64,000 bases of DNA. It comes from Sulfurimonas sp. (GTDB lineage: Bacteria; Campylobacterota; Campylobacteria; Campylobacterales; Sulfurimonadaceae). Positions 46,913 to 59,158 of this stretch are shown in pieces. Within the stretch, counting starts at the first letter, position 1; the number at the start of each line of letters is the position of its first letter. Position numbers and translations under genes: made by a program. The stretch covers positions 1 through 64,000 of the forward strand of contig JAABQD010000002.1 in the NCBI GenBank assembly GCA_011391635.1, given 5' to 3'. A model generated the notes under the pieces. It did no database searches and had not been told where the DNA came from. It saw only the letters and a list, made by a program, of their open reading frames with translations.

Positions 46913-46917
46913 TGATA

Positions 46918-47181
46918 CTATTTTGTATGTTTGGAGTAAATTTTTTCCAAAAGTTTAGTCTGTTTTTGAGCCTCTTCTAATCGTTTTTTATTGACAGCAA
47001 AAGCATCCAATGTCAAAATAAGAAAGAGTGAAACTACGATAAAAAGAATGGTTATAAAAAGAGAGAAACTAACGCCAAAAGGGAGAAAAATATTGAAAGT
47101 TATCAAAGCACCAAAAAGGACAACCGCCCATGATGCTCCAAGCAAAAAGCTTATAATTCTCTCGAATATATCTTTTTGCAT
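46918..47181 (-). CDS. Two-helix membrane protein with coiled-coil tail
   Basis: 87 residues with two transmembrane helices (about 10-30 and 37-60) and a basic helical C-terminus (NKKRLEEAQKQTKLLEKIY). The family was not recognised. It lies 9 bases downstream of atpB and 5 bases upstream of the PD-(D/E)XK-like gene, so it is probably co-transcribed with both. Confidence 0.7.
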   Translation of the reverse strand: MQKDIFERIISFLLGASWAVVLFGALITFNIFLPFGVSFSLFITILFIVVSLFLILTLDAFAVNKKRLEEAQKQTKLLEKIYSKHTK

Positions 47182-47190
47182 GTGCGATAA

Positions 47191-47865
47191 TTAGTGTTCG
47201 TCAACAGCGATTGCACCACCAAGGTACACATAAGTAAGCATCATAAAGATGAACGCTTGTAAGAATGCCATAAAAGTAAGAAGAGCAAATGGAATCATTG
47301 GTAAAAGCCATGGAGCAAGCATAAGGATTACCATTAAGAACATATCATCCCCTTTTACATTTCCAAAAAGACGGAAGCTCAAAGAGATCAAACGAGAAAA
47401 GTGAGAAACGATTTCGATTGGGAACATCAACCAATATAACCACCAAACAGGTCCTAAAAAGTGTTTAAAATACTTCACAACACCCTGACGACGGATACCC
47501 TCATAGTTATAGTAAACAAATACAGACAAAGCAAGTGTAAGAGGCATCTCCAAAAATGCGGTCGGAGCTTCAAAACCTGGAATTACACCGATTAAGTTTG
47601 CGATTCCTACAAAAAGACCGATTGTCGCAACAAGTGGAAGATAACGACGCGCTGGTTCTTGACCCATAACATCTGTTCCCATTTTAAGAACACCTGAAAT
47701 GTATGCTTCCATCACATTTTGCGTTCCTCTTGGAACGATTTGAAGGTTTGACATAGCTATTTTAACAAGCATCAAAGCGATACCAGCAGATAGTAACATG
47801 TGTGTTACATAAATAAAAGTTTTATCGTGAGAAATTACCCCGAAAAAAGTAAACAATTCACCCAT
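47191..47865 (-). CDS. atpB: ATP synthase F0 subunit a
   Basis: Stator subunit that forms the proton half-channels. [14 protein letters not shown] carries the essential Arg, and [20 protein letters not shown] is the conserved last helix. At 224 residues it is typical for Campylobacterota, in which atpB is commonly separate from the main atp operon; no other atp gene is here. The 85 bases upstream (47866-47950) are AT-rich and should hold its promoter. Confidence 0.97.
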   Translation of the reverse strand: MGELFTFFGVISHDKTFIYVTHMLLSAGIALMLVKIAMSNLQIVPRGTQNVMEAYISGVLKMGTDVMGQEPARRYLPLVATIGLFVGIANLIGVIPGFEAPTAFLEMPLTLALSVFVYYNYEGIRRQGVVKYFKHFLGPVWWLYWLMFPIEIVSHFSRLISLSFRLFGNVKGDDMFLMVILMLAPWLLPMIPFALLTFMAFLQAFIFMMLTYVYLGGAIAVDEH

Positions 47866-47950
47866 AGGCGTGCTCCCTAGTCTTAAAAAATTGTGTGATT
47901 ATATTCAAAGCTTCATTAAACTTTCTTAATAAAAGCAAAAAATTTATCAA

Positions 47951-48970
47951 TTATTTTGTTTTTACATCTTTTGCTGTGAAATTTTTATTGGCGATACTCT
48001 CCAAGAACACGGTCGCATACGCACCTTTTGCAAGTGAAAAGCTAAGATTTAAAAGACCAAAATTTTTATTATATTTTATCTCTATGGCATGTGGATAGAC
48101 GAGAGCTTCTCGTCTTTGCCCTTTTTCATACAAAAATTCATCATCATATTTCTCTTCTATCTCTCTTGCCGCATCTCTTGCACGATAGACATCTCGACCG
48201 CATAACAAGCCAGTTGGAACAACTTTTTTCTCTTCAAAATCTTTTGTAGGCATGTTTTTTGGAGTAAAGAGTTTGCCCTCATTTGAGAGATAAATATCCC
48301 CCTCAAGCAACATAAAATTGCCCTCATTCTTTTCACGGCTCAAAAGCACTCTCTCTTTGAGCCACTCGTTAAAATGGACACTTTGATAAATCGAAATTAA
48401 AAAAGATTTGAGTTTTGCATCTTTTATGTACAAATCCCCTGCTATCATCTGTTTTGCCTGTTCAATCGAATCATTGTCGCGACCAAATCTTTGATAGCCA
48501 AAGTAGTTAGGAATCCCTGATTTTTCAGCTTTTCTAGCTAGTTTTTCAATCTGCCCAGCTTTTGTATCGTCAATATCAAAAAGATTGATACTAAATCGAT
48601 TTCCAGCCAAATCACCCATTCGAATGGAGTGCGTATGTCTTATAGTTTTGAGTATTTTTATCTGTGGATGCTTAAATTTTTTAAAATTGTTTTCATACTT
48701 TGCTTCCACAGAAATATACTGTGTTGTGGTTGCATGTTTATCTTTAAGCCCAGCGTAGCCTATCTTCTCCGCGGGTATTTTTAAAAACTCTGCGAAAATT
48801 GCTATCATATCCCATGTCGTGAGTTCCACTTTTTTTACATGCAAAACTAGAAAATTTCCGTTGCCCTTAAATGTGGCATGTGGAATCTCATCGACGATAA
48901 AATCTTTTTGTGTCTGCACAAAGTCAAAATAGATTGGTTTGTTGTCTTGTAAATATTCTCTTGATTTCAT
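47951..48970 (-). CDS. truD: tRNA pseudouridine(13) synthase TruD
   Basis: YAGLKDKHATTTQYIS contains the catalytic Asp and Lys of the TruD family, and GNRFSINLFD and GIPNYFGYQRFGRDND follow. Length 339 fits. It begins 9 bases after ribF. Dispersed-motif cores at 48086 (PHAIE region) and 48875 (PHATF) are in coding sequence. Confidence 0.96.
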   Translation of the reverse strand: MKSREYLQDNKPIYFDFVQTQKDFIVDEIPHATFKGNGNFLVLHVKKVELTTWDMIAIFAEFLKIPAEKIGYAGLKDKHATTTQYISVEAKYENNFKKFKHPQIKILKTIRHTHSIRMGDLAGNRFSINLFDIDDTKAGQIEKLARKAEKSGIPNYFGYQRFGRDNDSIEQAKQMIAGDLYIKDAKLKSFLISIYQSVHFNEWLKERVLLSREKNEGNFMLLEGDIYLSNEGKLFTPKNMPTKDFEEKKVVPTGLLCGRDVYRARDAAREIEEKYDDEFLYEKGQRREALVYPHAIEIKYNKNFGLLNLSFSLAKGAYATVFLESIANKNFTAKDVKTK

Positions 48971-48979
48971 ATTCTCTCT

Positions 48980-49825
48980 TTATAATTGTAAGAGTTTTAA
49001 TTCTCTTGACGCGATAGCTATATCTTTTTGTATAGCCTTTTTTAACTCTGCTAATGACGCAAATTTTTCATTGTTTCTTATATATGAAACAAAACTTATA
49101 CTTGCTTTATCTTTACACGAAACTTCGCCATCGAGGATATGACTCTCTATAGCAAATGAACCATCCGTGGTTACTCTATGCCCAACAAATGAGACTGAGG
49201 GATGGTAATGTTCCTCTTCATCAATACGAGTGAGCGTCGCATACACACCCTCTTTTGGAGTTAAATATCCACATGCCGTGATGTTTATCGTCGCAACAAG
49301 TTCTTTTTTTCCTATCCCTTGCCCTGAAATATGCTCACCTCGAATAGTGTAATTATGCCCTAAAAATGCGTTTGCACCTTTGATGTCGCCTATTTGAAGT
49401 TTGGCTCTGATTTTGTGCGAATGGACAGAGTCGCCCTCATGTGTCACCTCATCAATGACCACAACTTCGCCATCAAAAAGTGTCTTGAGGCTCTCGTACG
49501 AATACTTTCGATTTTTACCAAAGTGAAAATCATACCCGACTACAATCTTTTGGAGTTTTGGAAATCGCTCTTTAAGTAGAGCCAAAAACTCCTCTCCACT
49601 CAAATGACGAATCGTATCCAACTCAATATACATAATCGGATAATGTGAAAATTTCTCTCTCTCATTTTTAGGTGTCAAATTCGCATATCCCGTCTCTATA
49701 ACGACGATAGTTCCATTCTCGCCCAAAGCATTAAAAAGATGCTGATGCCCAATATGCATCCCATCAAAACCGCCGATTGCGATTGCCGTACTCTCTTTTT
49801 TCAAATAACTTTTTCCTTCATTCAT
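48980..49825 (-). CDS. ribF: Riboflavin kinase/FAD synthetase
   Basis: Bifunctional RibF that makes FMN and FAD. An adenylyltransferase domain (IAIGGFDGMHIGHQHLF; VGYDFHFGKNRKYS) is followed by a flavokinase domain (AFLGHNYTIRGEHISGQGIGKKE; PKEGVYATLTRI). Length 281 is normal. The dispersed motif core at 49269 encodes TACGYL. Confidence 0.95.
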   Translation of the reverse strand: MNEGKSYLKKESTAIAIGGFDGMHIGHQHLFNALGENGTIVVIETGYANLTPKNEREKFSHYPIMYIELDTIRHLSGEEFLALLKERFPKLQKIVVGYDFHFGKNRKYSYESLKTLFDGEVVVIDEVTHEGDSVHSHKIRAKLQIGDIKGANAFLGHNYTIRGEHISGQGIGKKELVATINITACGYLTPKEGVYATLTRIDEEEHYHPSVSFVGHRVTTDGSFAIESHILDGEVSCKDKASISFVSYIRNNEKFASLAELKKAIQKDIAIASRELKLLQL

Positions 49826-49831
49826 CTCTAT

Positions 49832-49965
49832 CTATGCAACTCTTCGTACAATATTTTGTATATTTTCTTTCTCTTTTTCGTAGGTTTTGTGCAAATCATA
49901 AGCATTTTGCAGATTGAGCCAACAGAGTTTTTATAATGTCAGAATAGTATCGTGATGCAATAAGT
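49832..49965 (-). pseudogene. Relic of a HigA-type antitoxin (C-terminal end)
   Basis: On the minus strand the frame ending at TAG 49832-49834 reads WLNLQNAYDLHKTYEKEKEN, the signature end of HigA antitoxins (FWLNLQ..YDL). Upstream codons continue only after a frameshift (ASRYYSDIIKTL). There is no N-terminal helix-turn-helix and no HigB beside it. A dispersed motif (50007-50019) lies just upstream in the relic's direction. Confidence 0.6.
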
Positions 49966-50043
49966 TAGTCAAGATTATACTAACATTCTTAGCATGTAAA
50001 AATTTTTTGGCATGTGGATTTGTCTCATTCCAACTCTTGCTTT

Positions 50044-51174
50044 TTACTCTAAAACTATCTCATAACAGATATTTCTTCCGCTTGTTCCCTCTTTTTGCCT
50101 TATACATCCCATCTCAAGCAGTTGTGTTATATCTCGTGAAGCAGTAGTTGAAGCTGCATTGGCTAGGCTCATATACTTTTTTTTACTTAAGTTTCCTTTG
50201 AAATTTTCAATGCCGATATCCAGAATAAAGTTCAGCACTTTTGTCTGTCGTGTATTGAGATTTTCGTTTTTATATTTGTCCCAAAAATTTGTTTTATCCA
50301 CGATAGTGTCTAACTTTTTTTTCGTTTGCTTCAGTGCTGTGTATAAAGTAGATAAAAACCATTCACACCAAAGAGTAATATCAAGCTGATTCTCCACTTT
50401 TTTGATGTATCCAGTCGTGTGTTCGAGGACTTTATAGTAATTTTTTCTATCCGCATGGATGGCACTTGACATAGAGTAAAGTCTTGAAACTTTAGAGTTT
50501 TCTATATTTGAGAGTACCAAATCGGTAATTGCTCTGGCAATCCTGCCGTTTCCATCATCAAAGGGATGAATAATAACAAACCAAAGATGTGCGATACAAG
50601 CTTTTATCAAGCTTGATGGCGTTGTGTTGAACCAGTTTAAAAACTGTTGCATCTCTTTTTCTACTCTCTCTTTTGGAGGTGCTTCATAAAAAACCTCTTC
50701 TCCTCCAGCGATAGAACCTACTATTTGCATTGTCTCTTCACCTCGAAACGATGCCGTATTGATTTTGTAAAATCCGCTGTAGCCTTTTGGAAAAAGAGCA
50801 TTATGCCAACCAAAGAGTCGCTCTAGAGTGAGCGTATCATGATGATTTGTATTTGCATCTATCAGTATTGCTATAAGATTATCAGCTACTTCATCTATCT
50901 TGTTAGAATTTCCCTCTTTAAAACCAAGTTTTCTTTGAATGGAAGCCTTTACGCTGTCACGGTTGAGCATCTCCCCTTCTATCGCAGAAGTGTTCATCGC
51001 TTCACTCATTAAAGCATCAAATTGTCTTTGTGCAATATTTTCTTTATCCATGATTTGCGTTATGGCTATGAGATACCCTTGTTCTAACGATACTTTTTGA
51101 ATAAGTTCTTCAAGCTTTTTGAAATCGTAAGTAAAATTTGGATAATTATCTTGTTGCCAAATCCAGCGTTTCAT
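50044..51174 (-). CDS. Fic-domain protein with DUF4172 and winged helix
   Basis: 376 residues from MKRWIWQQDNYPNFTYD, the usual start of the DUF4172 domain; an upstream ATG would add 10 residues and has a poorer ribosome site. The Fic motif HPFDDGNGR is intact near residue 203. The inhibitory motif appears to be S-x-I-E-G (TSAIEGE) near residue 65. The C-terminus is a winged-helix domain (YMSLANAASTTASRDITQLLEMG). Fic enzymes AMPylate targets; the winged helix suggests autoregulation at the palindromes upstream. Confidence 0.92.
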   Translation of the reverse strand: MKRWIWQQDNYPNFTYDFKKLEELIQKVSLEQGYLIAITQIMDKENIAQRQFDALMSEAMNTSAIEGEMLNRDSVKASIQRKLGFKEGNSNKIDEVADNLIAILIDANTNHHDTLTLERLFGWHNALFPKGYSGFYKINTASFRGEETMQIVGSIAGGEEVFYEAPPKERVEKEMQQFLNWFNTTPSSLIKACIAHLWFVIIHPFDDGNGRIARAITDLVLSNIENSKVSRLYSMSSAIHADRKNYYKVLEHTTGYIKKVENQLDITLWCEWFLSTLYTALKQTKKKLDTIVDKTNFWDKYKNENLNTRQTKVLNFILDIGIENFKGNLSKKKYMSLANAASTTASRDITQLLEMGCIRQKEGTSGRNICYEIVLE

Positions 51175-51191
51175 AAAGTTTATTCCTTTTG

Positions 51192-51254
51192 TGGTACGAT
51201 TCATAACTATAATCGTACCATAATTGGTATGAAAAACTCAATTTTTCGTACCAT
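51192..51254 (-). promoter_or_regulatory. Repeated operator upstream of the Fic gene
   Basis: TGGTACGATT (51192-51201) and AATCGTACCA (51211-51220) are a perfect 10-base inverted repeat. A GGTATGA half-site follows (about 51226-51232), and another CGTACCAT half-site is at 51247-51254. On the minus strand TTGAGT and TACGAT can serve as -35 and -10, so the repeats span the promoter. Confidence 0.6.
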
Positions 51255-51276
51255 TATGATTTAAGCAGTATCAAAA

Positions 51277-54045
<2,769 letters not shown>

Positions 54046-54066
54046 TTATTCCACACACTTCATTTT

Positions 54067-56910
54067 TTATGCGAGCAGTTTTAATTGCTTTAACAAAGAA
54101 TTTCGTAGATTATGAAGCTCATCCAGCTGAGATAGAACTTCTTTAGATTCACCGTTTGAGTGTAATTTCAGTAGTTTTTCTACTAGTTTATGTATCTGCT
54201 GATGAAGCGATTGAATCGTATGGAAAGCACTCTGTTCCCCATATTTAGCGGTTCCATCTGTATCCATCCATTTACCGAATCGACATTGATGATGATCTTG
54301 CGGCATCAATATTTCACGCTCACCTCTGAGATACTTCTCTGTAGCAGAAATCCATGCTCGATGTTCCACACCAGCATAAAGTAATGGTAAATCACTTATA
54401 TTTGCAAACGGCATCGTTGTCCAAACTCTATCTGGATGCCATGATTGAGCCCACAAAAAGAACGCCTCAGGGGGTAATGGATGTGATATACCATATCCTT
54501 GAGCAAGTTCACACCCTAATTGCAACAGCATCTCACCGTGTTCTATCGTTTCGACTCCCTCAGCAATAATATCGCGACTAAACGCTTTAGCTAATCCGAT
54601 TACCCCTTCTAGTATTGCAAGGTCATCTGGATCATCCAGCATATTTCGGACAAAACTTTGATCAATTTTTAAGAGGGTAATCGGTAATCTTTTAAGGTAG
54701 GTCAGTGATGAATAGCCGGTTCCAAAATCATCCAATGCAAAATGAACTCCAAGTTCTTTGCAATCTTCCATGACTCGAGAGACCCAATTTATATCTTCTA
54801 GTGCACTGGTTTCTAATATTTCCAACTCTAAAAATGAAGGTGAAACACTTGGATAGAGATGTAAAAACTCTTGTAAACGACGCACGAAGTTTTCTTGCTG
54901 CAATTGTCTTGCACCGACATTGACACTTATCTGAATTTTCAGCCCTTGTGCATGCCAAAATTGCAACTGTTTTAATGCCGTATTGATAACCCATTCACCG
55001 ATATCTATGGCTAAAGGATGATTTTCTATAATCGGCAAGAAGAGTGCAGGAGCCAAAATTCCATCCATAGGATGATTCCATCGAATAAGTGCTTCAGCTC
55101 CTATAATAGCTCCTGTACGCATATTTACTTTGGGTTGGTAATAGAGGATAAATTCATTATTGTTAAGTGCTTGACGGATACGCTCAACACTTTCGTGATG
55201 CCCGCGAATATTACGGTCTTGTTCAATATCAAAAACATGATAACAGTTCTTTCCAGAGAGCTTTGCTTGATACATAGCATTATCTGCCTGACGCAACAAC
55301 TGATCCGCATCCACTTCATCCGCTTGCGGGAAAAAAGTAATTCCAAGACTCGCTGAAATTTTCAGTGAATTCTCTCCAATCCGTACAGACTCTGAAGCGG
55401 CACTAAGGAGCCGATTGATCATCGGTATGCTGGCTGCTGTATTTTCTAAATCAATCAATACTGCGACAAATTCATCTCCTCCCAAACGCGCCAAAGTATC
55501 ACCATGTCTAAGTGTACGACCCATACGAGAGGATAAAGCGATTAAAAGTTGATCGCCAACATCATGACCATAGGTGTCATTGATTTGCTTAAATCCATCC
55601 AAATCCAAATAAATAACAGCTAGTTTTTGTTTGTTTCTCAAAGTCAGTGTTATAGCATTTTGCATACGATCGCTAAGTAGTGCACGATTGGGAAGCGAGG
55701 TCAGTGCATCGTAATGTGCAATACGCTCAAGATGTTGTTCATGCTCTTTGATAGTCGTAATATCGGAAAAAAGTGCCACATAATTTTGAATCTTTCCCTC
55801 AGAATCAACAATGGAACTTATGGTGAGCATCTCAGCATATACCTCTCCGCTCTTACGGCGGTTCCAGATTTCACCGTACCAATGCCCTTTTTCGATCAAA
55901 TTATGCCACATATTACTATAGAATTTTTTTCCATGGCGTTTTGAACTGAGTATTCTCGGATTTTGACCTACTATTTCATCACGACTGTATCCGGTAATAC
56001 GGCTAAAAGCATCATTAATATCTATAATTGTTCCATCTGGCGATGTGATAATAATTCCTTCTCGAGCATAAGTGAATACACTCGCCGCCAGATGAAGTTT
56101 ATCTTGGGCTTTTTTTCGTTCGGAGATGTCACGGGTTATCGCCAAATGGATTCTTTTTCCATTATCTTCCATCGGTACGGCATGTGTCTCCAATAAACGG
56201 CGTCCACCATGCAGACCCAGAACTTCATACTCCATCTGCATTGATTCACCCGCCATGACCCGATCAAGCAAAACTGAATAAGCAGCACGATATTCAGGTG
56301 CAATTACACCTAGAACAGGATGTCCAGAGACTTGATCTAATGAATCGGCTTCTATCATCTCCAGCCCTGCTGGGTTCATTTCCAGTAAAATACCATCTGA
56401 ATCTATGATTTTGATACATTCTGGCTCATTCTTAATAATAGCTCTCATCCGAGCTTCACTTTCACGCAGTTTCTCTTCTATGAGTTTTCGAGTAGTAATG
56501 TCCTCTATCATCACTATAAAATAATCAACTGAACCCTCTTCGCTTCGGATACAACTCGATCGCACATAGGTATAAATGATACGACCATCTTGATGGATAA
56601 AACGCTTTTGCATCTCATATTTATCAGCTTCACCTTGTAAAACTTTATTAAATAATCTATTTTGTTCTTCAATATCCTCTTTATAGGTTATCTCTTCCCA
56701 TGTCATTTGAGTCAATTGCTCTTTGGAATAACCTAATATTTCACATAACCTGTCATTCACTTCGAGCCATTTTTTTTCTGATGAGACAGCGGCCATACCT
56801 ATCATAGAGCGTTCAAAGTAAACCCGAAAATGTTCTTCACTCATCCATAATTTTTTTTCATGCTCAGATGTATTTGAAATGAGAACATTCTCTCCTGTAG
56901 CTATTTGCAT
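54067..56910 (-). CDS. PAS-PAS-PAS-GGDEF-EAL-CZB signalling protein
   Basis: 947 residues, no membrane segment. Three PAS domains (about 22-150, 150-265, 270-400) precede a GGDEF domain (RLGGDEF, intact), an EAL domain (GAEALIRW; LDDFGTGYSS; IAEGVE, intact) and a C-terminal CZB zinc-binding domain (VEHRAWI, DHHQCRFGKWM). CZB domains sense zinc or hypochlorous acid in other proteins. Base use looks richer in G+C than its neighbours, and it carries no full dispersed motif (only GGCATGTGT near 56173), so it may be a recent acquisition. Confidence 0.93.
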   Translation of the reverse strand: MQIATGENVLISNTSEHEKKLWMSEEHFRVYFERSMIGMAAVSSEKKWLEVNDRLCEILGYSKEQLTQMTWEEITYKEDIEEQNRLFNKVLQGEADKYEMQKRFIHQDGRIIYTYVRSSCIRSEEGSVDYFIVMIEDITTRKLIEEKLRESEARMRAIIKNEPECIKIIDSDGILLEMNPAGLEMIEADSLDQVSGHPVLGVIAPEYRAAYSVLLDRVMAGESMQMEYEVLGLHGGRRLLETHAVPMEDNGKRIHLAITRDISERKKAQDKLHLAASVFTYAREGIIITSPDGTIIDINDAFSRITGYSRDEIVGQNPRILSSKRHGKKFYSNMWHNLIEKGHWYGEIWNRRKSGEVYAEMLTISSIVDSEGKIQNYVALFSDITTIKEHEQHLERIAHYDALTSLPNRALLSDRMQNAITLTLRNKQKLAVIYLDLDGFKQINDTYGHDVGDQLLIALSSRMGRTLRHGDTLARLGGDEFVAVLIDLENTAASIPMINRLLSAASESVRIGENSLKISASLGITFFPQADEVDADQLLRQADNAMYQAKLSGKNCYHVFDIEQDRNIRGHHESVERIRQALNNNEFILYYQPKVNMRTGAIIGAEALIRWNHPMDGILAPALFLPIIENHPLAIDIGEWVINTALKQLQFWHAQGLKIQISVNVGARQLQQENFVRRLQEFLHLYPSVSPSFLELEILETSALEDINWVSRVMEDCKELGVHFALDDFGTGYSSLTYLKRLPITLLKIDQSFVRNMLDDPDDLAILEGVIGLAKAFSRDIIAEGVETIEHGEMLLQLGCELAQGYGISHPLPPEAFFLWAQSWHPDRVWTTMPFANISDLPLLYAGVEHRAWISATEKYLRGEREILMPQDHHQCRFGKWMDTDGTAKYGEQSAFHTIQSLHQQIHKLVEKLLKLHSNGESKEVLSQLDELHNLRNSLLKQLKLLA

Positions 56911-57048
56911 GAAAGATTTCCTTTTTTGATACTTGATTGCTTAAATATATTAGATTTTAGTATATTTGGAAAATCTTACCATAGAAAAATTCATATGGTG
57001 TCTTAAATTGCACTATTTATCATGGTCTGTAGTTGAGATTATTGGAAT

Positions 57049-57110
57049 TTCCACATGCCAACTGAAACTACTACATTATTCGAGTTTCAATCATCTCTTG
57101 GCATGTGGAT
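57049..57110. repeat. Inverted pair of dispersed motifs with nested stem
   Basis: TTCCACATGCCAA (57049-57061) and TTGGCATGTGGAT (57098-57110) face each other, and inside them TGAAACT and AGTTTCA form a second stem. The right copy touches the stop codon of the 57111 gene, so the structure should sit at the end of that transcript. Confidence 0.65.
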
Positions 57111-57455
57111 TTAGTTGAGTGTCTGAAATTCATGTTCTAAAATACTTTTGTACTCTTCATAAATAGACTCAGGTGTTTTGTGATTTTTATACATATGTAA
57201 AATTGCACGCACAAAATCAAGCGGATATTCCACTTTATGACCTGCATCTCTTTTTATAATTTCGTTAAGGACATCATACATTTTTTCATATATTTGAGGA
57301 GTTTCAACTTTTAATTTATCTAAATGCTCTTGTGCTTGAATCAACTTCGCATCGTTAAACTCACCCCGCTCATTGATAGTTTTGCGGACTTCTACATACT
57401 CTTTAAGACTTTTGCGATGAACGACATAATCAGTAAATAACTCGATAAGTATCAT
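57111..57455 (-). CDS. Conserved hypothetical protein, helical
   Basis: 114 residues from MILIELFTDYVVHRKSLKEY, chosen because AAGGGG lies just upstream (57455 start). Mostly helical and charged, no signal or membrane segment. The family was not recognised. It lies between the GGDEF-EAL gene and MATE gene, and its stop abuts a dispersed motif. Confidence 0.7.
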   Translation of the reverse strand: MILIELFTDYVVHRKSLKEYVEVRKTINERGEFNDAKLIQAQEHLDKLKVETPQIYEKMYDVLNEIIKRDAGHKVEYPLDFVRAILHMYKNHKTPESIYEEYKSILEHEFQTLN

Positions 57456-57547
57456 AATAACCCCTTGCAACTAATTTATAAGAAAGCATTATAAAACTCA
57501 AACGAAGCAATAGTATAGCAATGTAGTAACTTGTGAAAAAATTTGAA

Positions 57548-58783
57548 CTAAATCTTAGTATCGAGCCAACTTCTTTTTTGGTAGATATACCAGAAAATAA
57601 GACCTTTGATAAGCGTCTCAATGTTCATAATGACAAAAATCGCGATGATTCCAAAACCCATCTGATAGGCCATATACGAGGGAATAACTCTAAAAACCCA
57701 AAGGGAAGCAACATTGACATAGAGTGTGATTTTGGTAGCCCCTGCTCCGCGAAGTGCGGCGGAGTACACAAAAACTATCGCCAAAGGAATCTGAGCCAAA
57801 CCAACTAAAATGAGGTAATACGAAGCGACTTGGATTGTAGCAACATCTTGTGTAAAAAAGCGTACCAAAAACTCAGGAAAAAGAATCAAACAAGCACCGA
57901 CAAAACCCATAAAAACATAGGCAATTCTGCCACTAATAACGCCCATAGCAAAGGCTCTCTCTTTGTCTTTTGCACCCAAACTCTGTCCAACAAGAGCCAT
58001 CGCTGCTATGGCAAACCCAAACCCTGGCATAAAGGCAATGCCCTCGATGCGAAGCCCGACCTGATACCCCGCTAACTCCGCAGTTCCATAATAAGCGATG
58101 ATAGCTACAAAAAGCAAAAATGATAAACTAGAAATCCCTCGCTCTAACGCCGCACTCCATCCCACATGCCAAGCTTTGAGCAAATCTTTGATGCGAATGA
58201 TTGGAAGAATGTTCAGTTTGGCATGTGGATTATTTATGAGAAAAGAGTACACAACGATGCTAAAGAGATAGGACAAAAGCGTCGCATACGCCGCACCTTC
58301 GATACCATGTGCCTGAAATCCGAAATGCCCAAAAATGAGAACATAGTTAAAAAATGCGTTGAGAGCGGCTGCAAAAAGTTTGATGTAGAGTGAACTTTTT
58401 GTATCTCCCGCGGCAGAGAGTGCGTTGTACATGAGCGTATCTAAAAAAATGAGAGGCATTCCACATGCCAAGATACTAAAGTAAAGTCCGCCCTGATGCA
58501 CGACTTCAGGCTCTGCACCCATTATTTCATAGATAAATTCACTTCCAAAATATCCGCCAACAGCTACAAAAACAGATAAAAAGAGAGCAAAAATTCCAAG
58601 CGAATAGAGCAAAGCCGAAGCCCTTTTTTTGCGACCTTGTCCGATATAACGGGAGATGAGTGCATTGCCACCGACGACATAAAGCGTCATAAGGACATTC
58701 ACAACCATCATAAACTGCATACTCATACCAACCGCGGCAAGGGCGTAAACGCTCACAAATCCCACCATTATCATATCAATCAT
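57548..58783 (-). CDS. MATE-family multidrug efflux transporter
   Basis: 411 residues from the first ATG, with 11-12 helices and MATE features (DMIMVGFVSVYALAAVGMS; NALISRYIGQGRKKRA; GIEGAAYATLLSYLF). The ATG lies inside the first helix: the frame stays open for 27 more codons to 58864 and encodes TKHVFRLAIPAALKHLVDIL, the typical MATE N-terminus, without any ATG, GTG or TTG. The real start is therefore probably ATA 58864 or ATC 58861, overlapping the upstream stop. Dispersed-motif cores are at 58162 and 58220 (inverted) and 58461. Confidence 0.9.
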   Translation of the reverse strand: MIDMIMVGFVSVYALAAVGMSMQFMMVVNVLMTLYVVGGNALISRYIGQGRKKRASALLYSLGIFALFLSVFVAVGGYFGSEFIYEIMGAEPEVVHQGGLYFSILACGMPLIFLDTLMYNALSAAGDTKSSLYIKLFAAALNAFFNYVLIFGHFGFQAHGIEGAAYATLLSYLFSIVVYSFLINNPHAKLNILPIIRIKDLLKAWHVGWSAALERGISSLSFLLFVAIIAYYGTAELAGYQVGLRIEGIAFMPGFGFAIAAMALVGQSLGAKDKERAFAMGVISGRIAYVFMGFVGACLILFPEFLVRFFTQDVATIQVASYYLILVGLAQIPLAIVFVYSAALRGAGATKITLYVNVASLWVFRVIPSYMAYQMGFGIIAIFVIMNIETLIKGLIFWYIYQKRSWLDTKI

Positions 58784-58860
58784 GATTTGGAGGATATCGA
58801 CGAGGTGTTTGAGTGCGGCGGGAATTGCTAGTCTAAAAACATGTTTGGTGTCGCTACTGA

Positions 58861-59133
58861 TTATTCTTGAAAAAATTGTGCTACCTCGCTCATCGTCTCT
58901 ATCAGCTCCTCTTTTGTCTCAAACTCCAACACGGTTCTGTTTTTGACATCATCCTGAGGCTGAGTAAAATCAAAAACCAAAATATAAGAAACCAACTTCA
59001 CTTTTTCGCCATAAAGTTCCATCCACTCCAAACTCATCTCCGCCACTTCGCCATGTAAATCGATAACGACCGCGGGATAGAGTCGCGTGATTTTTGAGAG
59101 GTCTAAATCGCCTTTTTTTGAGTTATAAATCAC
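58861..59133 (-). CDS. Conserved hypothetical protein
   Basis: 90 residues starting at GTG 59133 (MIYNSKKGDLDLSKITRL), supported by AAGGA eight bases upstream. A longer frame to 59184 would overlap the SNF2 gene and starts with Cys-rich sequence that looks non-coding. Alpha/beta composition, no signal. The function is unknown. It lies 25 bases after SNF2 and directly before MATE. Confidence 0.65.
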   Translation of the reverse strand: MIYNSKKGDLDLSKITRLYPAVVIDLHGEVAEMSLEWMELYGEKVKLVSYILVFDFTQPQDDVKNRTVLEFETKEELIETMSEVAQFFQE

Positions 59134-59158
59134 TTTGTTATTTCCTTTTTTATTTGAC

